Shown here: positions 1 to 6,215 of the stretch, piece after piece
Position numbering within the stretch: the stretch's first letter is position 1
How the letters are laid out: every line of letters begins with the position of its first letter
NCBI GenBank assembly: GCA_023433655.1
Contig: JAEYUE010000008.1
Location: forward strand, 1 to 6,456
Origin: Pseudomonadota bacterium
Lineage (GTDB): Bacteria; Pseudomonadota; Alphaproteobacteria; Caulobacterales; Caulobacteraceae
Direction: 5' to 3'
DNA: 6,456 nucleotides
Notes under the pieces: model-generated
Database searches by the model: none
Seen by the model: only the letters and a program-made list of their open reading frames with translations
Told to the model about the DNA's origin: nothing
Made by a program: the position numbers and the translations under genes

Positions 1-451
1 TCTCGCCGGCGACGAGGCCATCGGCCGCGCGGCGCAGGCTGTCGGCGACGGGGAGAGCGGGCAGGGCGCCGTCGGCGGTGTCCAGCGCCTCGAGGCAGCG
101 GGCGATGACGCTCCGGTCCAGCAGCGGCCGGGCGGCGTCGTGGACCAGCACCGGCCGGTCGTCGGCTGCACCGAGGGCGCCGAGCCCGTTGCGCACCGAC
201 TCGGCGCGGCTGCCGCCGCCGCCGACCACGCGCCAGCCGGACAGGCCGGACAGGGCGGTGGCGGCTTCCGTCTCCGACCCCGCCGGGATCACCACGACGA
301 CTTCGCTCGCGCCCGCCTGCAGCAGGGCCTCGACCGACCAGCGGACCACGGGCCTGCCGCCCAGCGGCCGCCACTGCTTGGCCCCGCCGGCGCGCGAGCC
401 GGAGCCTGCGGCGACGACCACGGCGGCGAAGGCGGGGAGGGGAGAGGTCAT
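1..451 (-). CDS. ispD: 2-C-methyl-D-erythritol 4-phosphate cytidylyltransferase, N-terminal part of IspD or bifunctional IspDF (3' end outside window)
   Basis: Transfers CMP from CTP to 2-C-methyl-D-erythritol 4-phosphate, an early cytosolic step of the MEP isoprenoid pathway. The 150 residues present show the IspD hallmarks: a nucleotide-binding segment AAGSGSRAGGAKQW (residues 14-27, with R20 and K25), GGGGSRAESVRNGL (77-90), VLVHDAARP (101-109) and PVADSLRR (134-141). The start at 451 is well supported: an in-frame TAG lies three codons upstream (461-463), and AAGG sits 5 nt before the ATG. The loop between RAG and KQ is about two residues shorter than in the usual family pattern (RxGxxxPKQ). 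In many alphaproteobacteria this domain is fused to IspF as IspDF and lies next to dus/nifR3, so a fusion is likely here, but the C-terminal half is not in the window. It is transcribed divergently from dus. Confidence 0.93.
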   Translation of the reverse strand, partial: MTSPLPAFAAVVVAAGSGSRAGGAKQWRPLGGRPVVRWSVEALLQAGASEVVVVIPAGSETEAATALSGLSGWRVVGGGGSRAESVRNGLGALGAADDRPVLVHDAARPLLDRSVIARCLEALDTADGALPALPVADSLRRAADGLVAGE

Positions 452-467
452 GGCGGCCTTCTAATCG

Positions 468-505
468 CCGCCGTCATGCTTGACGAGAGGCCCGTCTGAC
501 GGCGG
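468..505. repeat. Perfect 9-bp inverted repeat in the divergent spacer
   Basis: CCGCCGTCA at 468-476 is the exact reverse complement of TGACGGCGG at 497-505, separated by 20 bp. Half-site centres are about 29 bp apart, roughly three helical turns, which would suit a dimeric DNA-binding protein. It could also fold as a stem in RNA. The same 9-mer TGACGGCGG occurs inside dus at 1138-1146, so the arm is easily produced by the base composition and the repeat may be fortuitous. Confidence 0.45.
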
Positions 506-506
506 T

Positions 507-512
507 AAGGGG
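507..512 (+). promoter_or_regulatory. Ribosome binding site that decides the dus start
   Basis: AAGGGG immediately precedes the ATG at 516; its AAGG core leaves 5 nt to the start codon. The in-frame TTG at 480 has no purine-rich sequence in front of it and would add a non-conserved 12-residue leader, so the ATG at 516 is preferred. Confidence 0.6.
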
Positions 513-515
513 CCG

Positions 516-1568
516 ATGAGTCCAGGAATTCAGATCGGCGACGTGCGGGTGCGCGGCCGGGTGCTGACCGCGCCCATGACCGGGATCACCGACCTGCCGT
601 TCCGGCGGCTGGCCTCCAGGCTGGGCGCGGCCTATGTGGCCACCGAGATGGTCGCGGCGGCCGAATTGGCGCGGGCCCGGCCCGATGTCGTGCGCCGCGC
701 GGCCGTCGGCGAGGGCCTGCCCCTGACGGTGATCCAGCTCGTCGGGCGCGACCCCGAGGCCATGGCGGAGGGCGCGCGCATGGCCGAGCGCGCCGGGGCC
801 GACATCGTCGACCTGAATTTTGGCTGTCCGGCCAAGGAGGTGGCGGCGGCCGCCTGCGGCTCGGCCCTGATGCGCACCCCTGACCTGGCCTGCCGGCTGA
901 TGGACGCGGCGGTGACGGCGACCTCGCGTCCGGTCACGGTCAAGATGCGGCTGGGCTGGGACGACGCCAGCCGCAACGCCCCCGAACTGGCGCGCAGGGC
1001 CGAGGCGATCGGGGTGAAGGCGGTGACGGTGCATGGCCGGACCCGGCAGCAGTTCTACACCGGCGTCGCCGACTGGGCGGCGGTCGGCGAGGTCAAGGCG
1101 GCGGTGGGTCTGCCGGTGATCGTCAACGGCGACATCGTGACGGCGGACGACGCCCGCGCGGCGCTGGAACAGTCCGGCGCCGACGCCCTGATGCTGGGCC
1201 GCGGGGTCTATGGGCGCCCGTGGCTGGCGGCCCATCTGGAGCGGGCGCTGGCCGACGGAACCGTGCTGCAGGAGCCGGGTCGGGAAGAGCGGCTGGCCAT
1301 CGTCATCGAGCACCTGCGCGCCTCGGTCGCCTTCTACGGCCTGCCGCTGGGCCTCAAGATGTTCCGCAAGCATCTCGGCTGGTACGTCGAGCAGGCCCCA
1401 TGGCCAGCCGACTCGCTGGAGCGGCGCGCGGCCAAGGCGCGGCTGTGCCGGGTGGAGACGCCGGAGGCGGTCGAGGCGGCGCTGGCCGAGTTATGGCGGC
1501 CAGTGACGCATTCCGGCAACTCGGCTGTTGATATCGCGCCACAGTTCGCCGAAGCTGGAGCCGCATGA
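516..1568 (+). CDS. dus: tRNA-dihydrouridine synthase (DusB/NifR3 family)
   Basis: FMN-dependent, NADPH-using cytosolic enzyme that reduces specific uridines in the tRNA D-loop. The 350-residue product is a TIM-barrel flavoprotein with the family motifs in order: LTAPMTGITDLPFR (17-30), the catalytic cysteine C104 in LNFGCPAKEV (100-109), GSALMR (115-120), TVKMRLGW (141-148, K143 expected at the FMN), VHGRTRQQFYTG (172-183), VNGDI (203-207) and MLGRGVYGRPWL (226-237), followed by the helical tRNA-binding C-terminal domain. Which uridine it modifies cannot be read from sequence. The last 20 or so residues (from about T331) look like an extra tail after the expected end of the domain, and their coding DNA is lower in G+C. 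The stop overlaps the ntrY start (ATGA, 1565-1568), predicting co-expression. In many alphaproteobacteria this gene (nifR3) precedes ntrB; here ntrB and ntrC are not found next to it. Confidence 0.95.
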   Translation: MSPGIQIGDVRVRGRVLTAPMTGITDLPFRRLASRLGAAYVATEMVAAAELARARPDVVRRAAVGEGLPLTVIQLVGRDPEAMAEGARMAERAGADIVDLNFGCPAKEVAAAACGSALMRTPDLACRLMDAAVTATSRPVTVKMRLGWDDASRNAPELARRAEAIGVKAVTVHGRTRQQFYTGVADWAAVGEVKAAVGLPVIVNGDIVTADDARAALEQSGADALMLGRGVYGRPWLAAHLERALADGTVLQEPGREERLAIVIEHLRASVAFYGLPLGLKMFRKHLGWYVEQAPWPADSLERRAAKARLCRVETPEAVEAALAELWRPVTHSGNSAVDIAPQFAEAGAA

Positions 1569-3847
1569 CGGACGCGAACTCCACGCCAGCCGGACCCGCC
1601 GCCCCGCCCAGAGGGCCGGCGCGCTGGTTCGCCGGCTGGTCGGAGGAGCGCCGGCGCAACGCCTTCCTGATCGCCTATGTGGTCGCCTTCCTCATCACCG
1701 TCGCCGCCATCTGGCTGGTCGCGGTGGCGCCGGGGGAGACGGGCGAGGGCGCGCGGGCGATGGCCAGCCGCGCCGTGCTGGCCGCCCTCGCCGTCAATCT
1801 GGTGCTGATCGGCGCGTTGGCGGTCGTCATCGGCCGCCGCGTGTTCTCGCTGTTCCAGCGCCGGACCCACGCCGGCGCGCGACTGCACCTGCGCTTCGTG
1901 ACGCTGTTTTCGCTGGTGGCGCTGGCGCCGGCCATCCTGATCGCGCTGGTGTTCGGCGTGCTCGTCAACCGCGGCGTCGACCAGTGGTTCAGCGACAACG
2001 TGCGGGGCGCGGTCGAGAACAGCGCCGACATCGGCAAGGCCTATGTCCGGGACGTGAGCCTGCAGGTCCAGTCCGACCTCGAAGTCATCGCCGACGAACT
2101 GGCCGCTCCGGACGCCCAGTCCCGCTTCCCCTACCGGATCCAGTTCTCCGGACTGCTGGCCCAGGTCGCCGACCTGTTCGGCTATCCGGCCCTCTACATC
2201 GTCAACGGCGCGGGGGAGGTTCTGGCGCAGGGAGAGCTTCCGGGCGCGCCGCCCTATCTCGCGCCCGCGCCGGAGGACATCCAGACCGCGGCCGAAGGGC
2301 AGACCGCGCCGATCAACATCGCCGACGACACCATCCGCACCCTCTATCCGCTGACCGGATACGGTGACGCCTATCTCTATCTGGTGCGGCCGATGCAGCC
2401 GGGGCTGATCGCCCAGATGCGCAACAGCGAGGCGGCCATCGTCGCCTTCCGCGAGGCTGAGGAGAGCCGCGACCGCATCCAGGCCGCCTTTGCGCTGAGT
2501 TATATCGAGACCGCCCTGCTGGTTCTGGTCGGGGCGGTGTGGCTGGGCATGTCCGCCGCCAGCGCCATCTCGGCCCCGATCGGCCGGCTGGTCGAGGCCG
2601 CCGACCGGGTCGCGGCCGGTGATCTGACCGCTCGCGTCGCGGGCGAGGACGGGCCGGGCGAGATCAAGAACCTGACGGTCGCCTTCAACCGGATGACCGG
2701 CGACCTCGAGGCGCAGCAGGCGGCGCTCAGGGCCGCCAGCGAGGAGGCCACCGGCCGGACCGTGTTCATCGAGACCGTGCTGTCGGGCGTTTCGGCCGGG
2801 GTCATCGGCGTGGACCGGCGGCGGCGGGTGTCGGCGATCAACGACAGCGCCGTGGAGCTGCTCGGCCTGACGGCCGGAGACGACATCATCGGCCGTCCGC
2901 TCGGCGAGGCCGCGCCCGAACTGAGCGAGCTGGCGGGGCGCGCCGAGGCGCACATCGAGGAGGAGATCGACGTCAGCCGCGGCGGCGAGACCCGCCGCCT
3001 GCGCGTGCGCATCGAAGGCGGGGTCGGCGGCGAAATGGTGCTGACCTTCGACGACATCACCCGCCTGGTCACGGCCCAGAGGAACGCCGCCTGGCGCGAC
3101 GTGGCGAGGCGCATCGCGCACGAGATCAAGAACCCTCTGACGCCGATCCAGCTGTCGGCCGAGCGCCTGCGCCGGCGCTACCGCAAACAGGTCGGCGACG
3201 ACGTCGAGGTGTTCGACCGCTGCACCGAGACCATCATCCGCCAGGTCGGCGACATCGGTCGCATGGTCGACGAGTTCTCGTCCTTCGCCCGCATGCCGGC
3301 CCCGCGCTTCACCGCCGAGAATCCGGCCGAACTGCTGCGCGAGGCGGTGTTCGCCCAGCGGGTGGCGGCGCCGGGGATCGGGGTCGAGCTGGTCGAGCCC
3401 CTGCCGCAGGCGGTGCTGCACGCCGACGGCCGCATGGTCGGCCAGGCCCTGACCAACATCCTCAAGAACGCCGGCGAGGCGGTGGCGGCCCGCCGCGACG
3501 CCGCGCCGCGTCCTGAAGACGGGGCCGGACCCGGCATCCTGGCCCGCCTGACCGTCGAGGACGGGCTGGCGACCTTCGTCGTCGAGGACGACGGCCCCGG
3601 CCTGCCGGCGCGCGACCGCGACCGGTTGACCGAACCCTATGTGACCACGCGCGAGAAGGGCACCGGCCTCGGCCTGGCCATCGTCAAGCGCATCTGCGAG
3701 GAGCACGGCGGCGAGCTGAAGCTGGCCGACGCCGAGACCCTGTCCGGCGCGCGCGTGTGTCTGATCTTCCCCCTGAAGGCGGCCGCCAGGGCCGGGAGCA
3801 AGGGCGCCGCGGCGTCCGCGAGCCCGGCCCGCGCGGTCGCGGAATAG
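1565..3847 (+). CDS. ntrY: Nitrogen-regulation membrane sensor histidine kinase NtrY
   Basis: Inner-membrane sensor kinase that autophosphorylates and passes phosphate to NtrX. Hydrophobic segments at about 33-54, 69-90 and 110-134 precede a periplasmic domain of about 175 residues, and a fourth segment lies at 312-331; the basic stretch 91-110 fits a cytoplasmic loop. Next come HAMP (about 332-385), PAS (about 395-500), the H-box RIAHEIKNPLTPIQLS with phospho-acceptor H519, and an HATPase domain with N-box TNILKNAGEA (N631, N635), G1 DDGPGL (675-680) and G2 GTGLGL (699-704). At 760 residues it has normal NtrY length and all catalytic boxes are intact. NtrB is soluble, so the membrane-bound architecture argues for NtrY. 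The final 22 residues are an Ala/Ser/Arg-rich tail. GGAG at 1557-1560 is a plausible ribosome site, and the start overlaps the dus stop. In related bacteria NtrY has been linked to redox or nitrogen signals; the signal here is unknown. Confidence 0.95.
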   Translation: MTDANSTPAGPAAPPRGPARWFAGWSEERRRNAFLIAYVVAFLITVAAIWLVAVAPGETGEGARAMASRAVLAALAVNLVLIGALAVVIGRRVFSLFQRRTHAGARLHLRFVTLFSLVALAPAILIALVFGVLVNRGVDQWFSDNVRGAVENSADIGKAYVRDVSLQVQSDLEVIADELAAPDAQSRFPYRIQFSGLLAQVADLFGYPALYIVNGAGEVLAQGELPGAPPYLAPAPEDIQTAAEGQTAPINIADDTIRTLYPLTGYGDAYLYLVRPMQPGLIAQMRNSEAAIVAFREAEESRDRIQAAFALSYIETALLVLVGAVWLGMSAASAISAPIGRLVEAADRVAAGDLTARVAGEDGPGEIKNLTVAFNRMTGDLEAQQAALRAASEEATGRTVFIETVLSGVSAGVIGVDRRRRVSAINDSAVELLGLTAGDDIIGRPLGEAAPELSELAGRAEAHIEEEIDVSRGGETRRLRVRIEGGVGGEMVLTFDDITRLVTAQRNAAWRDVARRIAHEIKNPLTPIQLSAERLRRRYRKQVGDDVEVFDRCTETIIRQVGDIGRMVDEFSSFARMPAPRFTAENPAELLREAVFAQRVAAPGIGVELVEPLPQAVLHADGRMVGQALTNILKNAGEAVAARRDAAPRPEDGAGPGILARLTVEDGLATFVVEDDGPGLPARDRDRLTEPYVTTREKGTGLGLAIVKRICEEHGGELKLADAETLSGARVCLIFPLKAAARAGSKGAAASASPARAVAE

Positions 3848-3856
3848 CGAGGCGTC

Positions 3857-5272
3857 ATGCGATCCACGGGAGCCGACATTCTGGTCGTCGACGACGAGGC
3901 CGACATCCGCGAGCTGGTCTCCGGCCTGCTCGAGGACGAGGGCCACGCGGTCCGCGTCGCGGCCAATTCCGACGAGGCGCTGGCCGCCATCCGGGCGCGC
4001 AAGCCGTCGCTGGCCCTGCTCGACATCTGGATGCAGGGCGGCGGCCTCGACGGGCTGGAGCTGCTGGACCTGATCAAGGAGCTGGATCCCGACCTGCCCG
4101 TGGTCATGATCTCGGGACACGGCAACATCGAGACGGCGGTCAGCGCGCTGCAGCGCGGGGCCTACGACTTCATCGAAAAGCCGTTCAAGTCCGACCGCTT
4201 GGTGGTGGTTGTTCAGAGAGCGCTGGAAGCCTCGCAGCTGAAGCGGGAGAACCGCCGGCTGCGCGCCCAGGTCGCCGCCCCGACCGGGCTGATCGGCAAG
4301 TCCGCCGCCGCCCAGGCGCTGCGCGGCACCATCGCCAAGGTCGCTCCGGCCAACAGCCGGGTGCTGATCTCCGGGCCGCCCGGCTCGGGCAAGGAGCTGG
4401 TGGCGCGCCAGATCCACGAGGCCAGCGCGCGGGCCCGCGGCGAGTTCGTGGCCATCGCCGCCGCCGGCATGACTCCCGAGCGGCTGGACGTCGAACTGTT
4501 CGGCGAGGAGGGCGTCGACGGGCGGCCGCGCAAGATCGGCGTGTTCGAGCGCGCCCACGGCGGCACCCTTTATCTCGACGACGTCGGCGACATGCCGCGC
4601 GAGAGCCAGAGCCGGGTGCTGCGGGTGCTGGTCGAGCAGCGCTTCCGCCGCGTCAGCGGCGAGCAGGACGTGCAGGTCGACGTGCGGGTGATCACCTCCA
4701 CCTCGCGCGACCTCAAGGAGGAGATCGCCGCCGGCCGCTTCCGCGAGGACCTGTTCCATCGCCTGAACGTGGTGCCCATCCGGGTGCCGCCGCTGGCCGA
4801 GCGGCGCGAGGACATCGCCGAGCTGGTCGACTACTTCATCGAGAGCCTGGCCAGCTCGCAGGGCCTGCCGCGCCGGCGGCTGGGCGACGACGCCATCGCC
4901 GTGCTGCAGGTCCACCCGTGGCCGGGCAACGTCCGCCAGCTGCGCAACAACGTCGAGCGGCTGCTGATCCTCGCCACGGGCGACCCGTCCGAGCCCATCG
5001 GCGCCGACGCCCTGCCGCAGGAGGCCACCAACGCCGGCTCCAGCGGCTCGCTGGGCGCGGAGCGGATCATCGCCCTGCCGCTGCGCGAGGCGCGCGAGGT
5101 GTTCGAGCGTGAATACCTGGCCGCCCAGATCATGCGCTTTGGCGGCAACATCAGCCGCACCGCCGCCTTCATCGGCATGGAGCGGTCGGCGCTGCACCGG
5201 AAGCTCAAGTCGCTGGGCGTGTCGCCGGCCCGCGGCGGCGAGGACATGGAAGAGGGAGCCGCCGAGGCATGA
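3857..5272 (+). CDS. ntrX: Response regulator NtrX (receiver, AAA+ and Fis-type HTH), lacking the sigma-54 GAFTGA loop
   Basis: DNA-binding response regulator paired with NtrY. Its 471 residues contain a receiver domain (about 7-122) with acidic pair D12/D13, phospho-acceptor D56, S86 and K108-P109; an AAA+ domain (about 143-370) with Walker A GPPGSGKE (173-180), Walker B LYLDD (238-242), an arginine-finger region GRFREDLFHRL (293-303) and sensor-II-like WPGNVRQLRN (355-364); and a C-terminal Fis-type helix-turn-helix (about 415-452). Where NtrC-type activators carry GAFTGA, this protein reads ELFGEEGVDGRPRKIGVFE (213-231), so the sigma-54 contact loop is gone. The second Walker B acid is Asp (D242) instead of the usual Glu. 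This suggests a regulator acting without remodelling sigma-54 polymerase, as generally described for alphaproteobacterial NtrX. GAGG at 3849-3852 is the ribosome site; the gene starts 9 bp after ntrY and its stop overlaps the next start. Confidence 0.95.
   Translation: MRSTGADILVVDDEADIRELVSGLLEDEGHAVRVAANSDEALAAIRARKPSLALLDIWMQGGGLDGLELLDLIKELDPDLPVVMISGHGNIETAVSALQRGAYDFIEKPFKSDRLVVVVQRALEASQLKRENRRLRAQVAAPTGLIGKSAAAQALRGTIAKVAPANSRVLISGPPGSGKELVARQIHEASARARGEFVAIAAAGMTPERLDVELFGEEGVDGRPRKIGVFERAHGGTLYLDDVGDMPRESQSRVLRVLVEQRFRRVSGEQDVQVDVRVITSTSRDLKEEIAAGRFREDLFHRLNVVPIRVPPLAERREDIAELVDYFIESLASSQGLPRRRLGDDAIAVLQVHPWPGNVRQLRNNVERLLILATGDPSEPIGADALPQEATNAGSSGSLGAERIIALPLREAREVFEREYLAAQIMRFGGNISRTAAFIGMERSALHRKLKSLGVSPARGGEDMEEGAAEA
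5252..5258 (+). promoter_or_regulatory. Ribosome binding site for the aminotransferase gene, inside ntrX
   Basis: GAGGGAG lies within the last codons of ntrX, 10 nt before the ATG at 5269. With the ATGA overlap at 5269-5272 it supports re-initiation or coupled translation of the aminotransferase after NtrX. Confidence 0.6.
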
Positions 5273-6132
5273 GCCGGGTCGCCTATGTCAACGGAACCTA
5301 CCAGCCGCTGCGCGAGGCGGTCGTCCACGTCGAGGACCGCGGCTTCCAGTTCGCCGACGGGGTCTATGAGGTCTGGTCGGTGTTCGACGGCCGGCTGGCC
5401 GACTTCGAGGGCCACATGACCCGGCTGTGGCGCAGCCTCGACGAACTGCGCATCGACCGGCCGATGAGCCCCGAGGCGCTGGCGCGCGTGCTCAAGGAGA
5501 CGGTGCGCCGCAACCGGGTGCGCGAGGGGCTGGTCTACATCCAGATCACCCGCGGGACGGCGCGTCGCGACCATCCGTTCCCGGCCGAGGGCACGCCGCC
5601 CAGCGTGGTCGTCACCGCCCGCTCCCTGCCCCTGTCCAAGGGCAATGCGGCGGCCGAGAAGGGCGTGGCCGTGATCACCCAGCCGGACATCCGCTGGGGC
5701 CGTTGCGACATCAAGACGGTCGGCCTGCTGCCCAATGTGCTGGCCAAGCAGGCGGCCAAGGAACGCGGCGCGGCCGAGGCCTGGATGGTCGACGACATGG
5801 GCCTGGTCACCGAGGGTTCCTCGACCAACGCCTGGATCGTCGACGAGCACGGCAAGCTGCGGACGCGCGACACGCAGTCGAACATCCTGCGCGGCATCAC
5901 CCGCGCGGCGGTGCTGGAGATGGCGGCGGAGGAGGGCATCGAGCTGGAGGAGCGGGCCTTCTCGGTCGACGAGGCCAAGCGCGCGAGGGAGGCCTTCTAC
6001 ACCTCGGCCAGCGGCTTCGTGATGCCGGCGGTGTCGATCGACGGGACGAGGATCGGCGACGGCAAGCCCGGTCCGGTGGCGAAAAAGCTGCGCACCCTGT
6101 ACCTTGAACGGGCGCGGCGCGAGGCCATCTAG
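5269..6132 (+). CDS. dat: D-amino-acid aminotransferase (PLP fold-type IV)
   Basis: PLP-dependent cytosolic transaminase that probably interconverts D-alanine and 2-oxoglutarate with pyruvate and D-glutamate, supplying D-amino acids for peptidoglycan. The 287-residue length is typical. K149 in RCDIKTVGLLPN (145-156) is the expected PLP-binding lysine, and E182 in TEGSSTN (181-187) fits the residue that pairs with the pyridine nitrogen. DRGFQFADGVYEV (23-35) is the class-IV N-terminal motif. TRGTARRDHPFP (94-105) places R100 and H102 where Bacillus D-amino-acid aminotransferase has its substrate-carboxylate-binding Arg/His, which favours this activity over branched-chain aminotransferase or aminodeoxychorismate lyase. 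The start is set by the RBS at 5252-5258 and the ATGA overlap with ntrX. An aminotransferase of this type beside ntrX and hfq is seen in other alphaproteobacteria, from general recollection. Exact substrate preference is inferred, not shown. Confidence 0.88.
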   Translation: MSRVAYVNGTYQPLREAVVHVEDRGFQFADGVYEVWSVFDGRLADFEGHMTRLWRSLDELRIDRPMSPEALARVLKETVRRNRVREGLVYIQITRGTARRDHPFPAEGTPPSVVVTARSLPLSKGNAAAEKGVAVITQPDIRWGRCDIKTVGLLPNVLAKQAAKERGAAEAWMVDDMGLVTEGSSTNAWIVDEHGKLRTRDTQSNILRGITRAAVLEMAAEEGIELEERAFSVDEAKRAREAFYTSASGFVMPAVSIDGTRIGDGKPGPVAKKLRTLYLERARREAI

Positions 6133-6215
6133 GCGTTGCGACGGACGCAGGCGCCGTTAAGGTGCCCCGCCCGGCTCCTATCGCCGCCAAGCAACAAGAA
6201 CAGGACCAACCTGCC
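6133..6215 (+). promoter_or_regulatory. hfq leader and intergenic region
   Basis: This 83-bp gap holds no gene. It contains a possible -35 (TTGCGA, 6136-6141), a short hairpin, a TTAA at 6157-6160, a CCTATC segment (6177-6182) that could serve as a -10, and an A-rich stretch ending in AGGA (6202-6205) as the hfq ribosome site, 10 nt before the ATG. An independent hfq promoter is plausible, but no element is close to consensus. There is no canonical T-tract terminator, so read-through from the upstream operon is also possible. Confidence 0.4.
6150..6166 (+). other. Short hairpin after the aminotransferase gene
   Basis: GGCGCC (6150-6155) can pair with GGTGCC (6161-6166) around a 5-nt loop, giving a 6-bp stem with one G-U pair. 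No run of T follows, so it does not look like an intrinsic terminator. It might protect an RNA end or be chance in GC-rich DNA. Confidence 0.3.

Larger units (their letters stand above)
452..515. promoter_or_regulatory. Divergent intergenic region between ispD(F) and dus
   Basis: This 64-bp spacer must hold, or lie next to, the start signals of both divergent genes. On the plus strand TTGACG at 480-485 matches a sigma-70-type -35 element, but the best -10 at normal spacing (GGTAAG, 503-508) is poor and would place the transcript start almost at the dus ATG, so the match may be chance. On the minus strand GATTAG (about 462-467) is a weak -10 candidate with no clear -35. A perfect inverted repeat occupies much of the region. 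Promoter assignments are inference only. Confidence 0.4.

Noticed and set aside
78..499. Plus-strand open frames across the ispD region
   Set aside because: Both are low-complexity translations. The minus-strand frame over 1-451 shows all IspD motifs with a clean start and upstream stop.
480..515. TTG at 480 as an alternative dus start
   Set aside because: There is no ribosome site upstream, and the 12 extra residues are not part of the Dus fold; ATG at 516 has AAGGGG just before it.
518..522. GAGTC (a GANTC match, the CcrM methylation site) at the dus start
   Set aside because: Other GANTC matches lie inside genes (198-202, 1410-1414, 3319-3323, 4471-4475), so there is no basis to assign a regulatory role to this one.
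474..1373. A 299-codon minus-strand open frame over dus
   Set aside because: No domain is recognisable, and dus on the opposite strand has full family motifs. It is a composition shadow.
3757..5112. A 451-codon plus-strand open frame overlapping the ntrY end and ntrX
   Set aside because: It is an Arg/Gly/Ala-rich low-complexity translation in a different frame from ntrX, which has complete family motifs over the same DNA.
1334..5197. A 1287-codon open frame on the minus strand, antisense to dus, ntrY and ntrX
   Set aside because: It has no recognisable domain, is rich in Gln, His, Arg, Asp and Gly, and mirrors the codon bias of the plus-strand genes, which carry all expected motifs. Long antisense frames are common in GC-rich DNA because stop codons are rare.
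6150..6166. Intrinsic terminator after the aminotransferase gene
   Set aside because: The stem is only 6 bp and no T-run follows, so it is recorded only as a hairpin.
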